Shown here in pieces: positions 22,695-35,170 of a stretch of DNA of 44,721 nt. Made by a program: the position numbers and the translations under genes. Origin of the DNA: Chromera velia (taxonomy: Eukaryota; Sar; Chromeraceae); the NCBI GenBank assembly GCA_018398765.1, contig JAHBMJ010000361.1, forward strand, positions 1 to 44,721, given 5' to 3'. Numbering within the stretch: position 1 is the first letter of the stretch; every line of letters begins with the position of its first letter. The notes under the pieces are model-generated. The model made no database searches, was not told the DNA's origin, and worked only from the letters and a program-made list of their open reading frames with translations.

Positions 22695-24159
22695 CTAGTT
22701 AAAGTATTGAGAACACATGGCGAAAGAAGAGAAGACGAGTAAGGAGACAAGAGAGTAAGAAACGATCAAATAGGCAGAAAAGCTAAGAGAATTGCACGCT
22801 GACTCACCAGCTTGGTTGTTTCCATCCGTCTGCATACCTGCTGCAGCCGCAGGCGCCGTGTAGTTTGAAGTTCCGTCCACTCTCCCGTTCCCTCCGCCCC
22901 TGCCTCTGCCCCTGCCTCGCCTTAGGCCTCGCCCCCCACCGTTGGGGTTTCCTCCCCCATGGTTGGGGCCTCCTCTGCCTCTGTAGCCTCCTCGGTCGTT
23001 ATTGTTGTAGTTGTGGCTTTGCTGTTTGTATAGAGTTTTGGGTCTCTGGAAGTTTCTTCCTCTGCCCCCCCTTCCTCTCTGGTGGTTCCCCCCTTTCCCC
23101 CGGTAGCCGAATGAACTGCCATGCACCGTTGGGGTGCCCTTGCTGGAGCTTCTGCAGTTCATTGTAGGTAATTATAATATAGTCCTTCTTCCCCTGCTGG
23201 CCTTCCCCTCCCTTCTTGTTGGGGAAGGCCATTCCGAACGTCACCGCAAAGAGGGTACACAGTTCGGCTTCTGTCATGATCCGTCCGTCCATCAGTCTCT
23301 TCAGCTCTTCTCCTCTGAGGACAGACCCACATGTACGAGCCGCCAGAACGTACAGGGAGGTGATCTCGACGTCGTTTTCCTCCATCTTGTAGAATACTCT
23401 TTTGTTCTGCAGATTGCCTACGAGATTCTTTACATATACACCGTCCACCTTTCTATCTCCTAGATCCATCTTTCCAATCGCTCTGTACTTTTTTTTGATG
23501 TCATGAATCCAGAGAGGGAAAGGAGTGTCTGTAGGCTTTCCTCTACGTACAAAATGAAAAACAGACTCTTTAACTGAGAGAAACGCAGGCCAGGGATCTT
23601 TCACGGTTTAGGATTTAAGCCACCCCTAGAGACAAAATAGATCTTCTTCATATAGCGTATCTGTACTAAGCAGAGCAAAGGCAGAATTGAGAGAATCGAG
23701 AACATTGCCGCCTAACTGTTTCTTGAGAAAAGTTGTTATCATTTTTCTGTACTTATGGCAACCGGTAGAGTTCTTCTTCATGGTGATGGTCGTGAGGCCG
23801 CACGCCTTGATACTTTGGGAAATCACCGTCCTAAGGCGATCAATCCGAGTAGAGTCTGTGCCGTCGTAGAGCATTCCATGCATCGCCTCATTAAAGTGGT
23901 AAGCGGCGAGGCCCTTTGTCTCTTCCCAATCTGTCTTGAAGGTCACGGACTTGATGAGAACATCCGGATGATCTCCACCAAGACCCACGAGGGTGGTGGG
24001 ATCACTTACTGCCTCATGCGGATCTTGAGGCTCCACCTTCACGTGCTCAAATTGAATGTCTTTACCATTCAAGAGTTGATCCTTTACCCGAGTGGCATAT
24101 GGATCATTCTTGTCAACTTCCTGTGGCAAGAAATGCCCAGCCTGACTCCTTGCCGCCAT
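22695..24159 (-). pseudogene. Retrotransposon gag, broken
   Basis: Translation from the ATG at 24159 begins MAARSQAGHFLPQEVDKND and stays in one frame to about 23100. Two stops interrupt it 18 bases apart: TAG at 23626-23628 and TAA at 23608-23610. Near 23100-23140 the reading must shift to another frame, where a Gly/Arg-rich RGG-type tail continues to about 22800; such tails bind RNA. I see no CCHC zinc knuckle. The element order and position make gag the only sensible call. Confidence 0.7.
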
Positions 24160-24280
24160 GGCTGCAAATACTCAAGACAGAAGAACTGACGATGTTCAGA
24201 TAGAGACTGGAGAAAGAAGAAGAGACTGCTCTGTGCGACGTTTCTCTAACAAACCACCACGCCCCACTTCCAGCTCCACC

Positions 24281-24601
24281 TGACGAGACTTTAGGGCTTA
24301 TAGGTTTTTCCTACGTGGGTAAGTCTGTTCCATTGGAGTCCAAGTACATTCACGCCTTTCGATCAATAATCTACTTCAATCAACTGTGGTTTCATTTCTC
24401 TACATGTTTTTTGTATGGCTTAATTCAATCAGATGTGTATCGCTTTCCATGCATTTAATTCGCTCACTTCAAAGTTCCTCGCTCGTACTACGTGGTGAGC
24501 GGTGCTGCTGCGCGTTGGTGCCTTTGTGTTTTGTTAGTCTCGCATTGGTCTGGCTTGGCGCGCCTCTTTACGCCGATTTACCTTTCACTGGGGCTTCATC
24601 A
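24281..24601 (-). repeat. 5' LTR of the minus-strand retrotransposon
   Basis: In element orientation it begins TGATGAAGCC and ends CTCGTCA, giving TG..CA ends with partly inverted tips. It should hold the promoter that drives the element leftwards across the window. Transcription start, R and U5 limits cannot be set by eye. Confidence 0.93.
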
Positions 24602-24606
24602 ATCTT

Positions 24607-26356
24607 GTTGATGATACACAGGAGATCTTTTCTTTTTTTTCCTTTTTTGTTACTTGTAGACTTTGAGTCTTTGACTAACCTAGACTAACTGTGATTTGTA
24701 TATAGGATTTGTAGTGATGACGATACCAGTGATGATAATAATAATCATGATATAAGGTGACTTTAATAACCCGCCAGCCATTGTATCCCAATGGCAAAGG
24801 GCAGTCTGTGAGTATTCAAATCATATTATTATTAAGATCAAACTCTAGATTAAGTTTAAGATCGAAATTGACAAATTGTCTAGGAAATTGTTATGGTCCT
24901 GAAGAAATTGTTTCAAAACCGTATGTTGTACACGTCTTTAGCTAGCTAGGTAGGTATCTAGATTATACATGCACTAGATGAATGAATGAATGAATGAATG
25001 AATGAAGCTAGGAATGAAGTTGGCTTTGCTAGAGTGGAGCCGTGCTCCCAGCAGCCCATGTTCATGCCAGAGATCGTCAATCACTCAACTCTAGAGATAA
25101 GGCTAAGCGCGAGATCCCCTGAAGTGCTCGCTTGGTGTGCTCACGAGCAGCATGCGCGTTGGAGGTGGCAATAGAAGACTCGAACAGAAGAAGAAAAGGT
25201 CGCGTTCACACAGAAACAGGCGTGCACAGTGAGTAACAAAGATCGCAAACGGCTTTGCATGCTTCATACGGATCGACTTGTAAAGCCAAAAGCAGCATCT
25301 TCCTCGCTTCTGTTTCGGCTGCATCCGATCCCTTAATTTCTTCTCTCTGAATCCTTTGCTTCACTTTCTTTCCCTCTACCACTTTGTTTAGTTTATTCTA
25401 TCAATCCTAATATCGATCATGCAATCAAAGAATGGAGGACCCTTACATTCTGTTGTTTTTTTAATATCATAATTCTATGCTTTTCTGAGTGGTTACCAGT
25501 GTCTCTACCTTTTTCTAGGAGGAATAAAGGGCTATGCGAGCCACTGTATGTCTGTCTGTTTCTCCTCTCTCAGGCCTAGTCTCAGGCTCTCTGAGATGCG
25601 TAAGGACTCGAGTGTTGCATCGGATTCATACAAGCACCCGGGGGGGAAAAAAGAGAAAAATGCTCTCATGCACATGTTCTAACTCCACCAGTCTTTCCAG
25701 CCGCTTGCTTGTCTTAATTCTCTCTTTTGTCTTTCTGGTGAGTCCTTGATCCGCTCTCTCTCGTATCGCATCGGATCGGCTCAGAGCTTGGGAGGGACTC
25801 AGACTGATGGCTAGAGATGTAGGGGTTGAGGGATTTTGGTGCGGAGGTATTCCGATATTGCAAAAGAACGAAAGAAATCGCGAATCAGCGAGAGAAAAAA
25901 AGGAATGGAAAAAGAAGGAGAAGGGTGGCAACAACGAAAGCTTTCGGACAACGTCGGAGAGTGCATGCTCTTTTGAAGAGACAAAGGGAAACGGAAACGG
26001 CGAGGAATTGTATTTTCGCACTTTTCTCTCCCCGTGTCTCCCTCTCTCTCTTCTCTATGTGTGTGCGTGCGTTTCTTCTCCCTGTATGTCTTGACGAAGC
26101 GGCTCATCTGACCACGCGCACACTCCGTAGCTCTGTGACCATCGCATCGCAGTGCACACATGCATATGCACATGCACATGGAAAGCGAAGAGTGGATTTT
26201 CGGGCGCAACCACCAGACCCTACCCCTTGCATGCTTCTCTTTCTTACTTTCCTTCCAGCGGTGCAGCGAGAACGCACTCCCTCACTCACACACACTCACA
26301 GAGGGAAAGAGAGAGAGAGGGCGAGAAAGAGAAACAAAGGGAGGCATGCATGCACA

Positions 26357-26399
<43 letters not shown>

Positions 26400-26930
26400 G
26401 AGGGAAGGGAGAGGACTAGCAGAGGAGGCTGTGAAACCCCCGTTCTGCAGTAAAAGAGAAAAAGAGACAGGGGGGGAACCCAGTTTGCATGGACTCATTG
26501 AATCCGTATGTGTTGGTATGCAGACCAAACGAAACATATGATCGAATTTTGTCTCCTTATCAGCCTGATTTGTCTGTGCAGCCATGAAGACAGACAGCAC
26601 GCCCTCGAACACAACACACACACGAAGTGCACCACGACACAGGCACGTCAAAGCAAACCTTCCCCTCCCTCGGCGTCCGCCAATCGACCCAAACCCCAAA
26701 ACGAAAATTGCCGAGGGAATGTACACACACACACACACACAGAGCTTGGCGGCTTGCCAGTCCTCTGTCTGATCGATCGAGCCGTCTCTCTTTCCTCTTC
26801 GGCCCTTTGCATTCCTTCCTTCCTTCTTTCCAGCCGCTTTTCTTTCTGACTTGGTCTGCCCTGTCTTGCTTGGCAAAAACATCCAAGCACACACAGTAGC
26901 GTGTATATACACCCATCAACGAAAACACAT
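24607..26930. other. Interval with microsatellites, no gene recognised
   Basis: A GAAT tetranucleotide run lies at 24979-25006. CA and GA dinucleotide runs lie at about 26352-26400, and a CA run at about 26721-26741. Open frames on both strands follow the repeats and show no domains. The stretch 24610-25000 is AT-rich. Nothing is supported as a gene. Confidence 0.4.
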
Positions 26931-28893
26931 GGATGCACATGCACAGACAAGAAACGTACAGACAGAGACCCCCTGCTTTCTCATCCGTCCCTTTCAATGT
27001 GTGCACACGCACAAGCAGACACTCATTCAACCGATCCTTCCACCGATTTCCCCTCACTCACCCAACCCACCCAGCCGTACCCCTATTGCACAGTCAGGCG
27101 GATAAAAGGAGAAAGAAAGAGATGATGAATCAACGCCGATCTGAGCTGTCTGAGCTGAGCGCAAGTGAATGGGTGGAGAGATGAAGGGATGGACAGATGG
27201 TCCCTCGAGGGTTTGGTCTCTGTCTGTATTTGATTGGAGAGAGACGAGACGGGTCTTCATTCCTCGCATCCTTCTTCCGTCTCTTTTGTCCTCGCAACGT
27301 CACTGCATCAGTCGAACGTTTCACGTGGAAAGATCAGGAGGAAAGGAGGGACCCCCGAGAAGAGGGCCTGGGAGAGAAGAAAAGAAAGGAGAGGAGAAGA
27401 AACGGGTTTCAGTGGAAGCCCAAGAGGGAGAAAAACTCAAGGCAAGGAGGGAGTGAAAACGACATTTTCACGACACACCAAAATCACGAAGAAACATTCG
27501 GACCCTGCGACATGCAAACTGGGCCTTTGTCTGTGCCCTCGCTCACACTCACACACACACACACACACATACACTCACGTAACGAACAGCCAGAGGCCCT
27601 TGGCTTTCCTGTCACTTCCTTCCACAGTGTGCACACGCACAAGCAGACAGATGACCAAAACTCCCCCCTCCCCCCACCCACCCACCCACATCTTTATTTT
27701 ACAGACGGGCGGATGGAGAGAGAAAGGGACAAATCACGGCCAAGCTGTCTGGGCTGAATGCAAGTGGAGAAACCGACGGATGCCGTTCTCTGTCTGTTTT
27801 GGAGTTGAGAGGGGTCTTTCTCATATCCTGTTCCCGTTTTTGTTTTGCCTCGCAACTTGGTTTGTTTGTTTTGCGTGGAAAGGGCGGGAGAGAATGAACG
27901 ACCGACGAAAGACAAAGAAGAGAGGGAAAAAGTGAGAAGTAGATAAAAGGGATTTTGAAGGCAAGAAGGGAGAAAGTAAAAGTACACGGAACTCACCACG
28001 CGTAGAAAACGAGAAATGCAGAACACCAACGTACAGGTGCACCAACAAGAAACGTACAGACAAACAAAACAGAGAATGTTTGTTTTCTTTCTGCGGGATC
28101 CCTTCCACTGTGTGCAAACGCACAAGCAGACACTCACTCCACCGACCGATTGCTCATTCACCCAGCCCACCCACCCACCCGTATTGCTATTTTACAGACG
28201 GATGGCAGAAGGGAAAAAGAGATGATGAATCGCGGCAAAGCTATCTGGGCTGAATACAAGTGAAGGGATAGAGAGCTGCGCCCCCGAGCTCCGTGTCTCT
28301 GTCTGTTTTTTATTGGATTGAGAGAGAGCGAGAGACGGGTCTTCTTCGCATCTTTCTCCCATCTCTTTGTGTCCTCGCAACGACGTCGAATAATCAGTCG
28401 GACATTTTGTTACGTGGAAAGAGTAAGAGGGATAAAGAGACCACGAGAGGGGGGAGAGGGGAGAAAGAGAGTTTTTTTCACTCAGATGCAAGGGATAGAA
28501 GAGGTGGAGAGTTTCAAGGCACTCACACTGAGATCACAAAAACGCTCGTGCATCAAGAGATGCAGAACGAGATAAATGTACGCACATTCAAATAAGTACA
28601 AGAAACGTACAGACAGACAGACACTCTCTACGTTTTTGCCTTTTTTCTTTCTGTCCTTCTGATGGACCCCCCCTTTTCCACTGTGTGCACACGCGCAAGC
28701 AGACACTCACTCCCCCACCGACCGACCCTTCTGTTCACCCCCCACCCACCCACCCTCCCGGAGCTCTATTGCACAGGAGGGAGGAAGGGGGAAAAGCTAG
28801 GTCAAGTCCAGCAGAAGCTGTGTGTCTGGGCTGAATGGAAGTGAAGAGAGGGGGAGATCCTTCCTCCCGCCGCTGAGGACTCTGTTTGTCTCA

Positions 28894-28924
<31 letters not shown>

Positions 28925-29060
28925 CGTGTTGGAGTTAAGAGGGGTCGGCCCAGAGGCATCGATCGACCCAGAGACGGATAGGGAAGAGAAGATTTTAACA
29001 GCGTGGGAGGGAAGCAGTGCAAGATCAAGGCAAGAGGAAGAGATCACACACAACACGCAT
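26930..29060. repeat. Diverged tandem array, four copies of about 0.48-0.63 kb
   Basis: The same series of blocks recurs four times. A core GTGTGCACACGCACAAGCAG (one or two changes in later copies) lies near 26999, 27628, 28109 and 28682. It is preceded in three copies by AAGAAACGTACAGACA and followed by CCCACCC runs. Next come TATTGCACAG or TATTTTACAGACGG, then GGCTGAATGCAAGTG variants, CTCTGTCTGTTT, GAGACGGGTCTT, CCTCGCAAC and ACGTGGAAAG. The minus strand of each copy gives similar Cys-rich frames, but these look like shadows of the CA/GT content. No function is known to me; a diverged satellite or tandem non-coding RNA is possible. Confidence 0.7.
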
Positions 29061-32000
29061 GGAGCATAAGCAAGAAAAGAAGAACGTGCTTATTTGGTAA
29101 GTAGAGCACACACAGAGCACAATCCATCACTCTGCCTCTCTATATGTGCACACACCGCCGCGGTTCAGGGACAAACAATGCAAATCGAATTCTTCCTTTC
29201 CTCTTCCTTCGCATTCTCTCTCTCCAAACAGCGGCCCTACCATCCCGCGACAGTACCGCACAGAAACGAATAGCGTACGCCAAGAAGGAGAAAGAGTATG
29301 AGACGGCGAGAGTGGGGCAGAGGAAGGAAACGCTCGAATGCCTTGTTTGATGCCTGTCTTGTCTCAGGCTGAATGCAGAAGAGAGCAAGGGGAGACGGAC
29401 TTTCATCTCTGCGCTTGATTTTTGCGTGTTTGAGTCGAGGTGAAGAAGTTTCTTCATTGCCGCTGCTCTTCCGTTCCTTTCTTGAGATACCTCAGCGAGG
29501 TTTTTGAAAATGGAGGCAGAGAACAGGGGGGGGATAGGGGAAAGAAAACTCTTTATTCACTACAGGAGCCTTCTTACGCTCAGACAAAAATGACTCCTGC
29601 AAGAAGGCAAACAGTCGTCTTTCAGGATAAGAGAAGAATTGATAGTATCAAGATTTGTGTGTGAGATACGAACGTATGTACTACGACATCGTTTGTCTTT
29701 CAACATTTTTCTTTCCCCCCACGAGTCAGTCCACTACGTCCCTTTTTGTTTGTCCATTTTTCTTCGACCTCATCCCCTTAATTCTTCACTACGTCGTTTC
29801 TTCTTCCTTCTCTTTCTCTTCCTGTCGGTCACTACACCATACCGATCGATCATTTTACCCCCCGAGGCCTCGTTTGTTCCATCCACTACTTCTCTTGCCT
29901 GTTCGTCCACCTCCCCCATTTTTTTATCGTCAAGAGGATAGATAGGCAAGAGACAAAACTTTAAAACAGCACACATTTGACGACTACAGTGCAGCCCACT
30001 TGCAGGACTAGTCCAGAGAGGCCGGACGGAGAGAAGCGGAGACAGGTAGGCCGGTCGATCGGTGGAGAGAAAAGAAGAAAGAGAAGGAAAAAGGGCCCCC
30101 TCTCTGAAAGAAAAAATGACTGCATTCGGTCAACAAGTCCTATGTGCATGTGCACAGACAGACAATTAAATGTTGTTTTATTGTCCTCACTCTGTTGAGG
30201 GAGCCTTCTCCCGATCCTCTTCAACAAAGAGCGAAGAAGAAAGACGAAAATTTTCACCGCAGCGAGGAGAGAGAAAGAGGGGGAAGGAGAAGACACCTGC
30301 AGGGAGAATGAAAGACACACCCAGGGAGGGGGAGAAAGACAGACAGGGAGAGACATGTACCAAATGTATTTGCAGTCACAGCGGGGGGGGTTCTTTCTGT
30401 CCATCCATTTGTTCATCAAAAGCTGCCCGCCGCACCGAAGTGCTTCCTTCAGCCTCGCTAGTGCATGCCTTGCAAGAAGGCGCGCTAATTGGCTCGGCGG
30501 GGCTTGGGTGGGAACCCAGGCGAACTCAGAGGACAGGGAGGTGACGGGAAAGAGCGCGACGTGAAGATGTGAAGTGTGATCTCATTTATTGTTGATGTAT
30601 TTTTGTCTTCTCCGACTTCACCTGACTCTCTCTTTCTCTGCTTCCGTCTTTCCTGGTTCCCCAAAGGGCGGGGCATTCTAGAGAGAGTGGGGGGTCAAAG
30701 GTGAGACGGCCCCGGAATGCCTTCCCTCGCATTTCCCTGTGGCAGTGATGCGGTCATTGTGCTCCTTCTTTTATCGTCTCTATCTTTCTTTCTTTTTAGA
30801 CTGTTGATGCGTGCGTCTCGTCCAAGCTTGCATTTGCAACGAAGACTTCGATCAAAAGAGGGCAGAAAGATTGGCCGGGGAGGGCAGGCAGGCAAACAGG
30901 GAATAAAAGAAATATGACAGCAGCAACTTAAACCAGCAAGGCCTTTACCCCCTTTCTTTTGTTGGCGTGACAGGCACTCATGCATGCATGACCTTTGCTT
31001 TCTCTCTTTCTTTCACTTTTCCCCTAGCTCTCTTTCCGCATCACCAAATGAGTCCATGATTGCATTTGCAACGCAGACTCCACAAAGAAAGAGGCAAGCA
31101 CAAAAACAAAGGTGAAGAAGGTGTATCTATCGCATTCTGCCAACAGATGCACTTCAATGCAATGGGTGACGGACCGACCGACAGACAGACAGACAGACAG
31201 ACATCCTTCCCATTCCTGCTCTTCCTGAGCTGGCCTCTTTCTCTGTCTGTCTGTCTGTCTGTCTGTCTGATTGTCTGAGTCCTCTTGAAGTTTTGCTCGC
31301 TCGATCCATCGCTCATACCAAGCAGGCGTAGAGGGAGGGGCCTTGCCTGTCAAAGACTCTTTTCTTTCTTCCCACGTTCCTTCTTTCCTTCCTTCCTTCC
31401 TTCCTTCGACTGTTGCACAAATGAAACCAGCCAAACGCGAGCCTCCATCCTGACAATGCAGATAGATGCCTTAAAGGTCCATGCGAGGCTTTCATCTGAT
31501 TTCATCTCCCTGCAGCACAACCATTTCTGCATTCCTTTCTTTTGTTGTCTTGTGTATGCTCCCTTCATTCATTCGTTCAAACTTTCACAAATAGATGCAG
31601 CCAGGAAAGTCATTCATTGGCAGAAGCCGAGAGAGTGAAGGTTGGAAGGAAAGACGGAGCAAACAGCAGGTCGTAATTATTTTTTTTTAGAGTTCATGGA
31701 AGGGAGACAAAGAAATTTAAGAGAGAAGGAGAGATCGTCGAATGAATGTCAGCGAAGCGGGGGGGCAGAAAGAAGGAAAAAGAGATACATGGATATGGCG
31801 ACGGGGAGCAAGAAGGCGGTTTCTTTTCTTTGTAGACTGTCAGAGAAAGAGAAGCAGCATGGAGGGATGAGACATTAGAGAGAACGGAGGAATGCAACTA
31901 CAGCCTTTTTTCTCTTTTCTCTTCTTCTTTTCTCGCTGGTAGGCTGTGAGGTACTACATGTGGTTGGGAAGAAAGAGGGAGGGGGGAAAGAAGGGAAGGA

Positions 32001-32289
32001 ACGAGGGCAGAACTGCAAGAAATTTTCTTTCCTCCTTCTTTCATTTTCATGCTATTCTCTGCAAAACGCCGTCACTTCATGACAAGACAAGAAGGCGGGA
32101 TGACAAAAAGAAGGGAAATATTTCGTATTCACTTTCTTTTCTACATCACATCCACGATTCCTCCATCTATCTACTTTTTCTTTTTTCCTTCCTTCATTGT
32201 CAAGGAGGGGAGAAGAGAAACACAGACAGGCGCCATGAGGGATACAGACAGCGTTCTCTCAAGTGCGGTCGCACAATCTGAAGCGTGCG
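29061..32289. other. Interval with simple repeats and one foldback, no gene recognised
   Basis: A plus-strand frame after a CCAAACAG acceptor-like site near 29234 gives a Lys/Glu-rich tail to 29350 but has no partner exon. An ACAG run (31181-31203) and a CTGT run (31242-31269) are complementary and could pair. A short segment TTGCATTTGCAACG near 30829 recurs near 31063. Pyrimidine-rich and purine-rich tracts fill much of the rest. The right end probably includes the 3' untranslated region of the TRAF-finger gene. Confidence 0.4.
31181..31269. repeat. ACAG / CTGT foldback
   Basis: A tract of ACAG units at 31181-31203 faces a tract of TCTG units at 31242-31269, with about 38 bp between. The tracts are complementary, so a stem of more than 20 bp could form. 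A separate CTGT run without a partner lies at about 28893-28922. Confidence 0.8.
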
Positions 32290-35123
32290 TCACTGCTGAT
32301 AGTGCCCTTGTTGCTGCTGAAAGGGACTGTAGGCTTGAGAAGCAGCAGAGGAGGAGGAGACAGGTTGGGTCTGAGCGACAACAGTTGCCGTCTCCGTTTC
32401 TCTGGACCTTTCTCTCCCGAGTGACAAGGGCATCGACATCGCCAACTGCTGAGGCTGGGGTTGCTGCTGTTGATGTCCTTGTTGCCCCCCACAAGCAGAG
32501 GAAGAGGGAGGAGGAAAGGGGGCGGCAGAGGGAGAAGGAGAGGGCTCTTGTCCTCCACGCTGGTGCTGCAACTGTTGTCCTCTCAAGTACAGCTGGTGCA
32601 GAGGTATCCCCTGCACAGTCGCCATGGAGAGAAGATCGGAGGGGGGGGTGGGGGTCCCAACCATTCCAGCACCAGACACCTCTGCCTGCTGCCTGAGATG
32701 CCCCTGTTGCTGCTGGTGTTCAAATCCCCTCAAGCTGGGCTTGGCTGGTGGGAGGACTTGGAAGTGTGTTGCGGGCTGTCCGTCAGCAATTGCATCAAGA
32801 GGGACCGTTCCACCGTGCGGCAGAGTGACGCCTGGGACGAACAAGGCAGGGGCAAGAACGGCTGTTGCCGTGGGGTCGTAACGCATTTGCTGCTGTTGGA
32901 ACGTCAGCGTCTGCGCATTCCTCCCCGAGAGGGACGACCCAGACTCTGATGGCAACTCCGCACGGACTCCCCCCAACGACTGCGCTCCCCCACTGGCACC
33001 GTTGCTTCCCCCCCCATTGCCCGTTGTGTCACTGTCGTTCCGACCCGACGAGTGGTTATCGGCAGTGGTTCGGGCAGCCCCCCGTGAGGAGTCGCTGCTA
33101 AAGGGATAAGCGGAAGCGGAGGACACAAGCCGAACGTCTCCTTCCCCTCCTTCCTCCTGTCTTCCCGCAGCAGCAGCAGCAGGAGAACGTGCAGGGGGGG
33201 GAGATAACCCGACAGTAGCAGCAGCGGCGGCGGCGCTGACAGCTCCACTGTCGTTGGCCCGGGAGGGCACGGCGTCGCCGACACTGACTGTAGTGCCTGT
33301 GTCCGTGATCAGACAGCAGAAGTGGCCGGAAAGCCGCAGGGTGGCAGGAACGAACTTGAAACCGACCACCGACCTGCACGCGTCGACGGAGGAACCAGGC
33401 ATTAATGAAGACTGCTTTCAACATGGAAGGGAAAATGCAGGAAGAGAGAATACGAAAAGAGCTTGGCACACAGACGGGCAAGGAGCGCTGTAAGAAAAGT
33501 TCGTGTAGTTTTCCAAGAGACTACCTTTCCTTTTCTTCCATGGCATGAAGAGAAGACATCCTTTCAGGCTCGATTCGGAGACTGTCCGACCTGAATGCCG
33601 ATAGTGTGCCCAGACTGAACGCTGGACGCCTATCGAAGACGACCGTTGAGCTTCCCCCCTCCTCCGCTTCAGACGTCCTTCCAGCAACCACTTCGACCAC
33701 CGCAACAGCCTCGTCGAGATCGATCTGCAGACACACAAAACACATGCATTTACTTTCATACAGAATACATAAAAAGAAAAAGGATTCTGTCTCGTCGAGA
33801 CACACACAAAAAAGACAAAGGCAGACGGACACGGAAAAACGTGAAAGGCCCTTTTTCAGAGAGTCAGATCACTCAAAACTGCACAGCTGGCCAGGTTGCC
33901 ACATATTTCCATGTGCAACTTCTCCGGAGTGGAACCCTGCTTCCTTGCTTGCTTGAGTCTTCGTTCTCAGACGCACGCAGAATTTCATCACGCATCACTA
34001 GACTCCTTCACGCACTCTTAATTGCAGAAGCTATGAATCAAATTCACACAGGGGGAAGGCGGGATGCTGGAGGGAAGAAAGAAATGGCCTTGGTGCATCA
34101 AGAGTTTGTTCGTTAACTAATCCGAGCAGCCAGACAAAAACACCCATGCACTGCGCGAATGCCTTTGTGTGTGTTACTGACCGTCATGATGACCTCGGAC
34201 CCTTTTTCCACTTTGGGCAGAGACGTCGTGTCGGTTTGATGGTTCCATTTGCCCCCATGCATCCGCACAGACACGTGGCCGTTACTGCTCAGCAGCAAAG
34301 CGTTCAAGCTCGGCACGTTTTTCGTGGCAGGTACCCTCTTTCCGAACACAAACGCAACCCCATCTGTAGCGCAGATGTTTCCCTTCAGAACAGAAAAGCG
34401 GTAAGCATGGACGCCACGCGTTCTCAATGCCCTTTCGTATACAAGAGAAACATGTCCGCTGTGCCGCGTCTTGGTGAATGTGGCAGAAAGAGGGTGAGAG
34501 ACGTCCGGAGCACAAGAGCCAAAACTGAAAACGTCTGGATGCCAAGAAAACAGGGCTTCAGCATCCCCCTCTCGCCGACTCTTTTCTTCTTCCCCCTCTC
34601 TCTCTCCTTGTCCGTCTGCCTGATGATCCCTCTCCTCCTCCCTCACACTTCCTTTCCTCTCACTTTCCTCTTCTCTCCCTTCTTCTTCTTGTTTTGATGG
34701 ACCACCTCGCATTCTCTGTCTCTCCCCCCTTCTCTCTTTCCCCCTTCCTTCCGCAGACACCTCATGTCGAGCAGAAGCCCCGACCTCCCCCCCGACCCTC
34801 TCTATGGGAGGAGGACGGGCGGAGGCAGAGGCAGAGGAAGAGGAAGGGCCAAGGTCTGCCCCTCCACCCCCATCTGGAGCCGTGCTGTCAACTTTTCCTC
34901 CTCTGCTTTTGACACTCTGCACCGCGACTGCAGGTGCTGCAGATGCCGGGGGGTGACCGGTCAAAGCAGCAGCAGAAGAAGAAGAGGCTGAAGCAGAGTC
35001 GCCCTCTGCCGGACTCTGCTGCTGCGACTGAGACTGAGACTGGGCGGCCCGAAGACGTGCGTTTCTCTTGGCGAGACACCATCGCTCGTGCTTTCGTATC
35101 TGCCGCCTGCACACTCGCGCGCG

Positions 35124-35170
<47 letters not shown>

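Larger units (their letters stand above)
16651..24606 (-). mobile_element. Complete, decayed LTR retrotransposon (Ty1/copia order), with target duplication
   Basis: Two 321-bp LTRs (16656-16976 and 24281-24601) enclose 7.3 kb read on the minus strand. ATCTT occurs immediately outside both ends (16651-16655 and 24602-24606), a clean 5-bp target duplication. The internal order is gag, protease, integrase, reverse transcriptase, RNase H, which is the copia order. Frames are broken by stops and shifts, so it is not autonomous. Just inside the 3' LTR the coding strand is purine-rich (GAAAAAGAAAAGGA), a likely polypurine tract. The sequence after the 5' LTR (GGTGGAGCTGGAAGTGGGG) is the expected primer-binding place but matches no tRNA I can name. 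Confidence 0.95.

Noticed and set aside
22580-22806. Possible intron within gag (GTGAGT at 22806, CACAG near 22578)
   Set aside because: The join does not restore the downstream frame used by the acidic segment and protease, and the element is already frameshifted.
26930-29060. CRISPR-like repeat array
   Set aside because: Spacing is around half a kilobase, repeats are imperfect and the context is eukaryotic.
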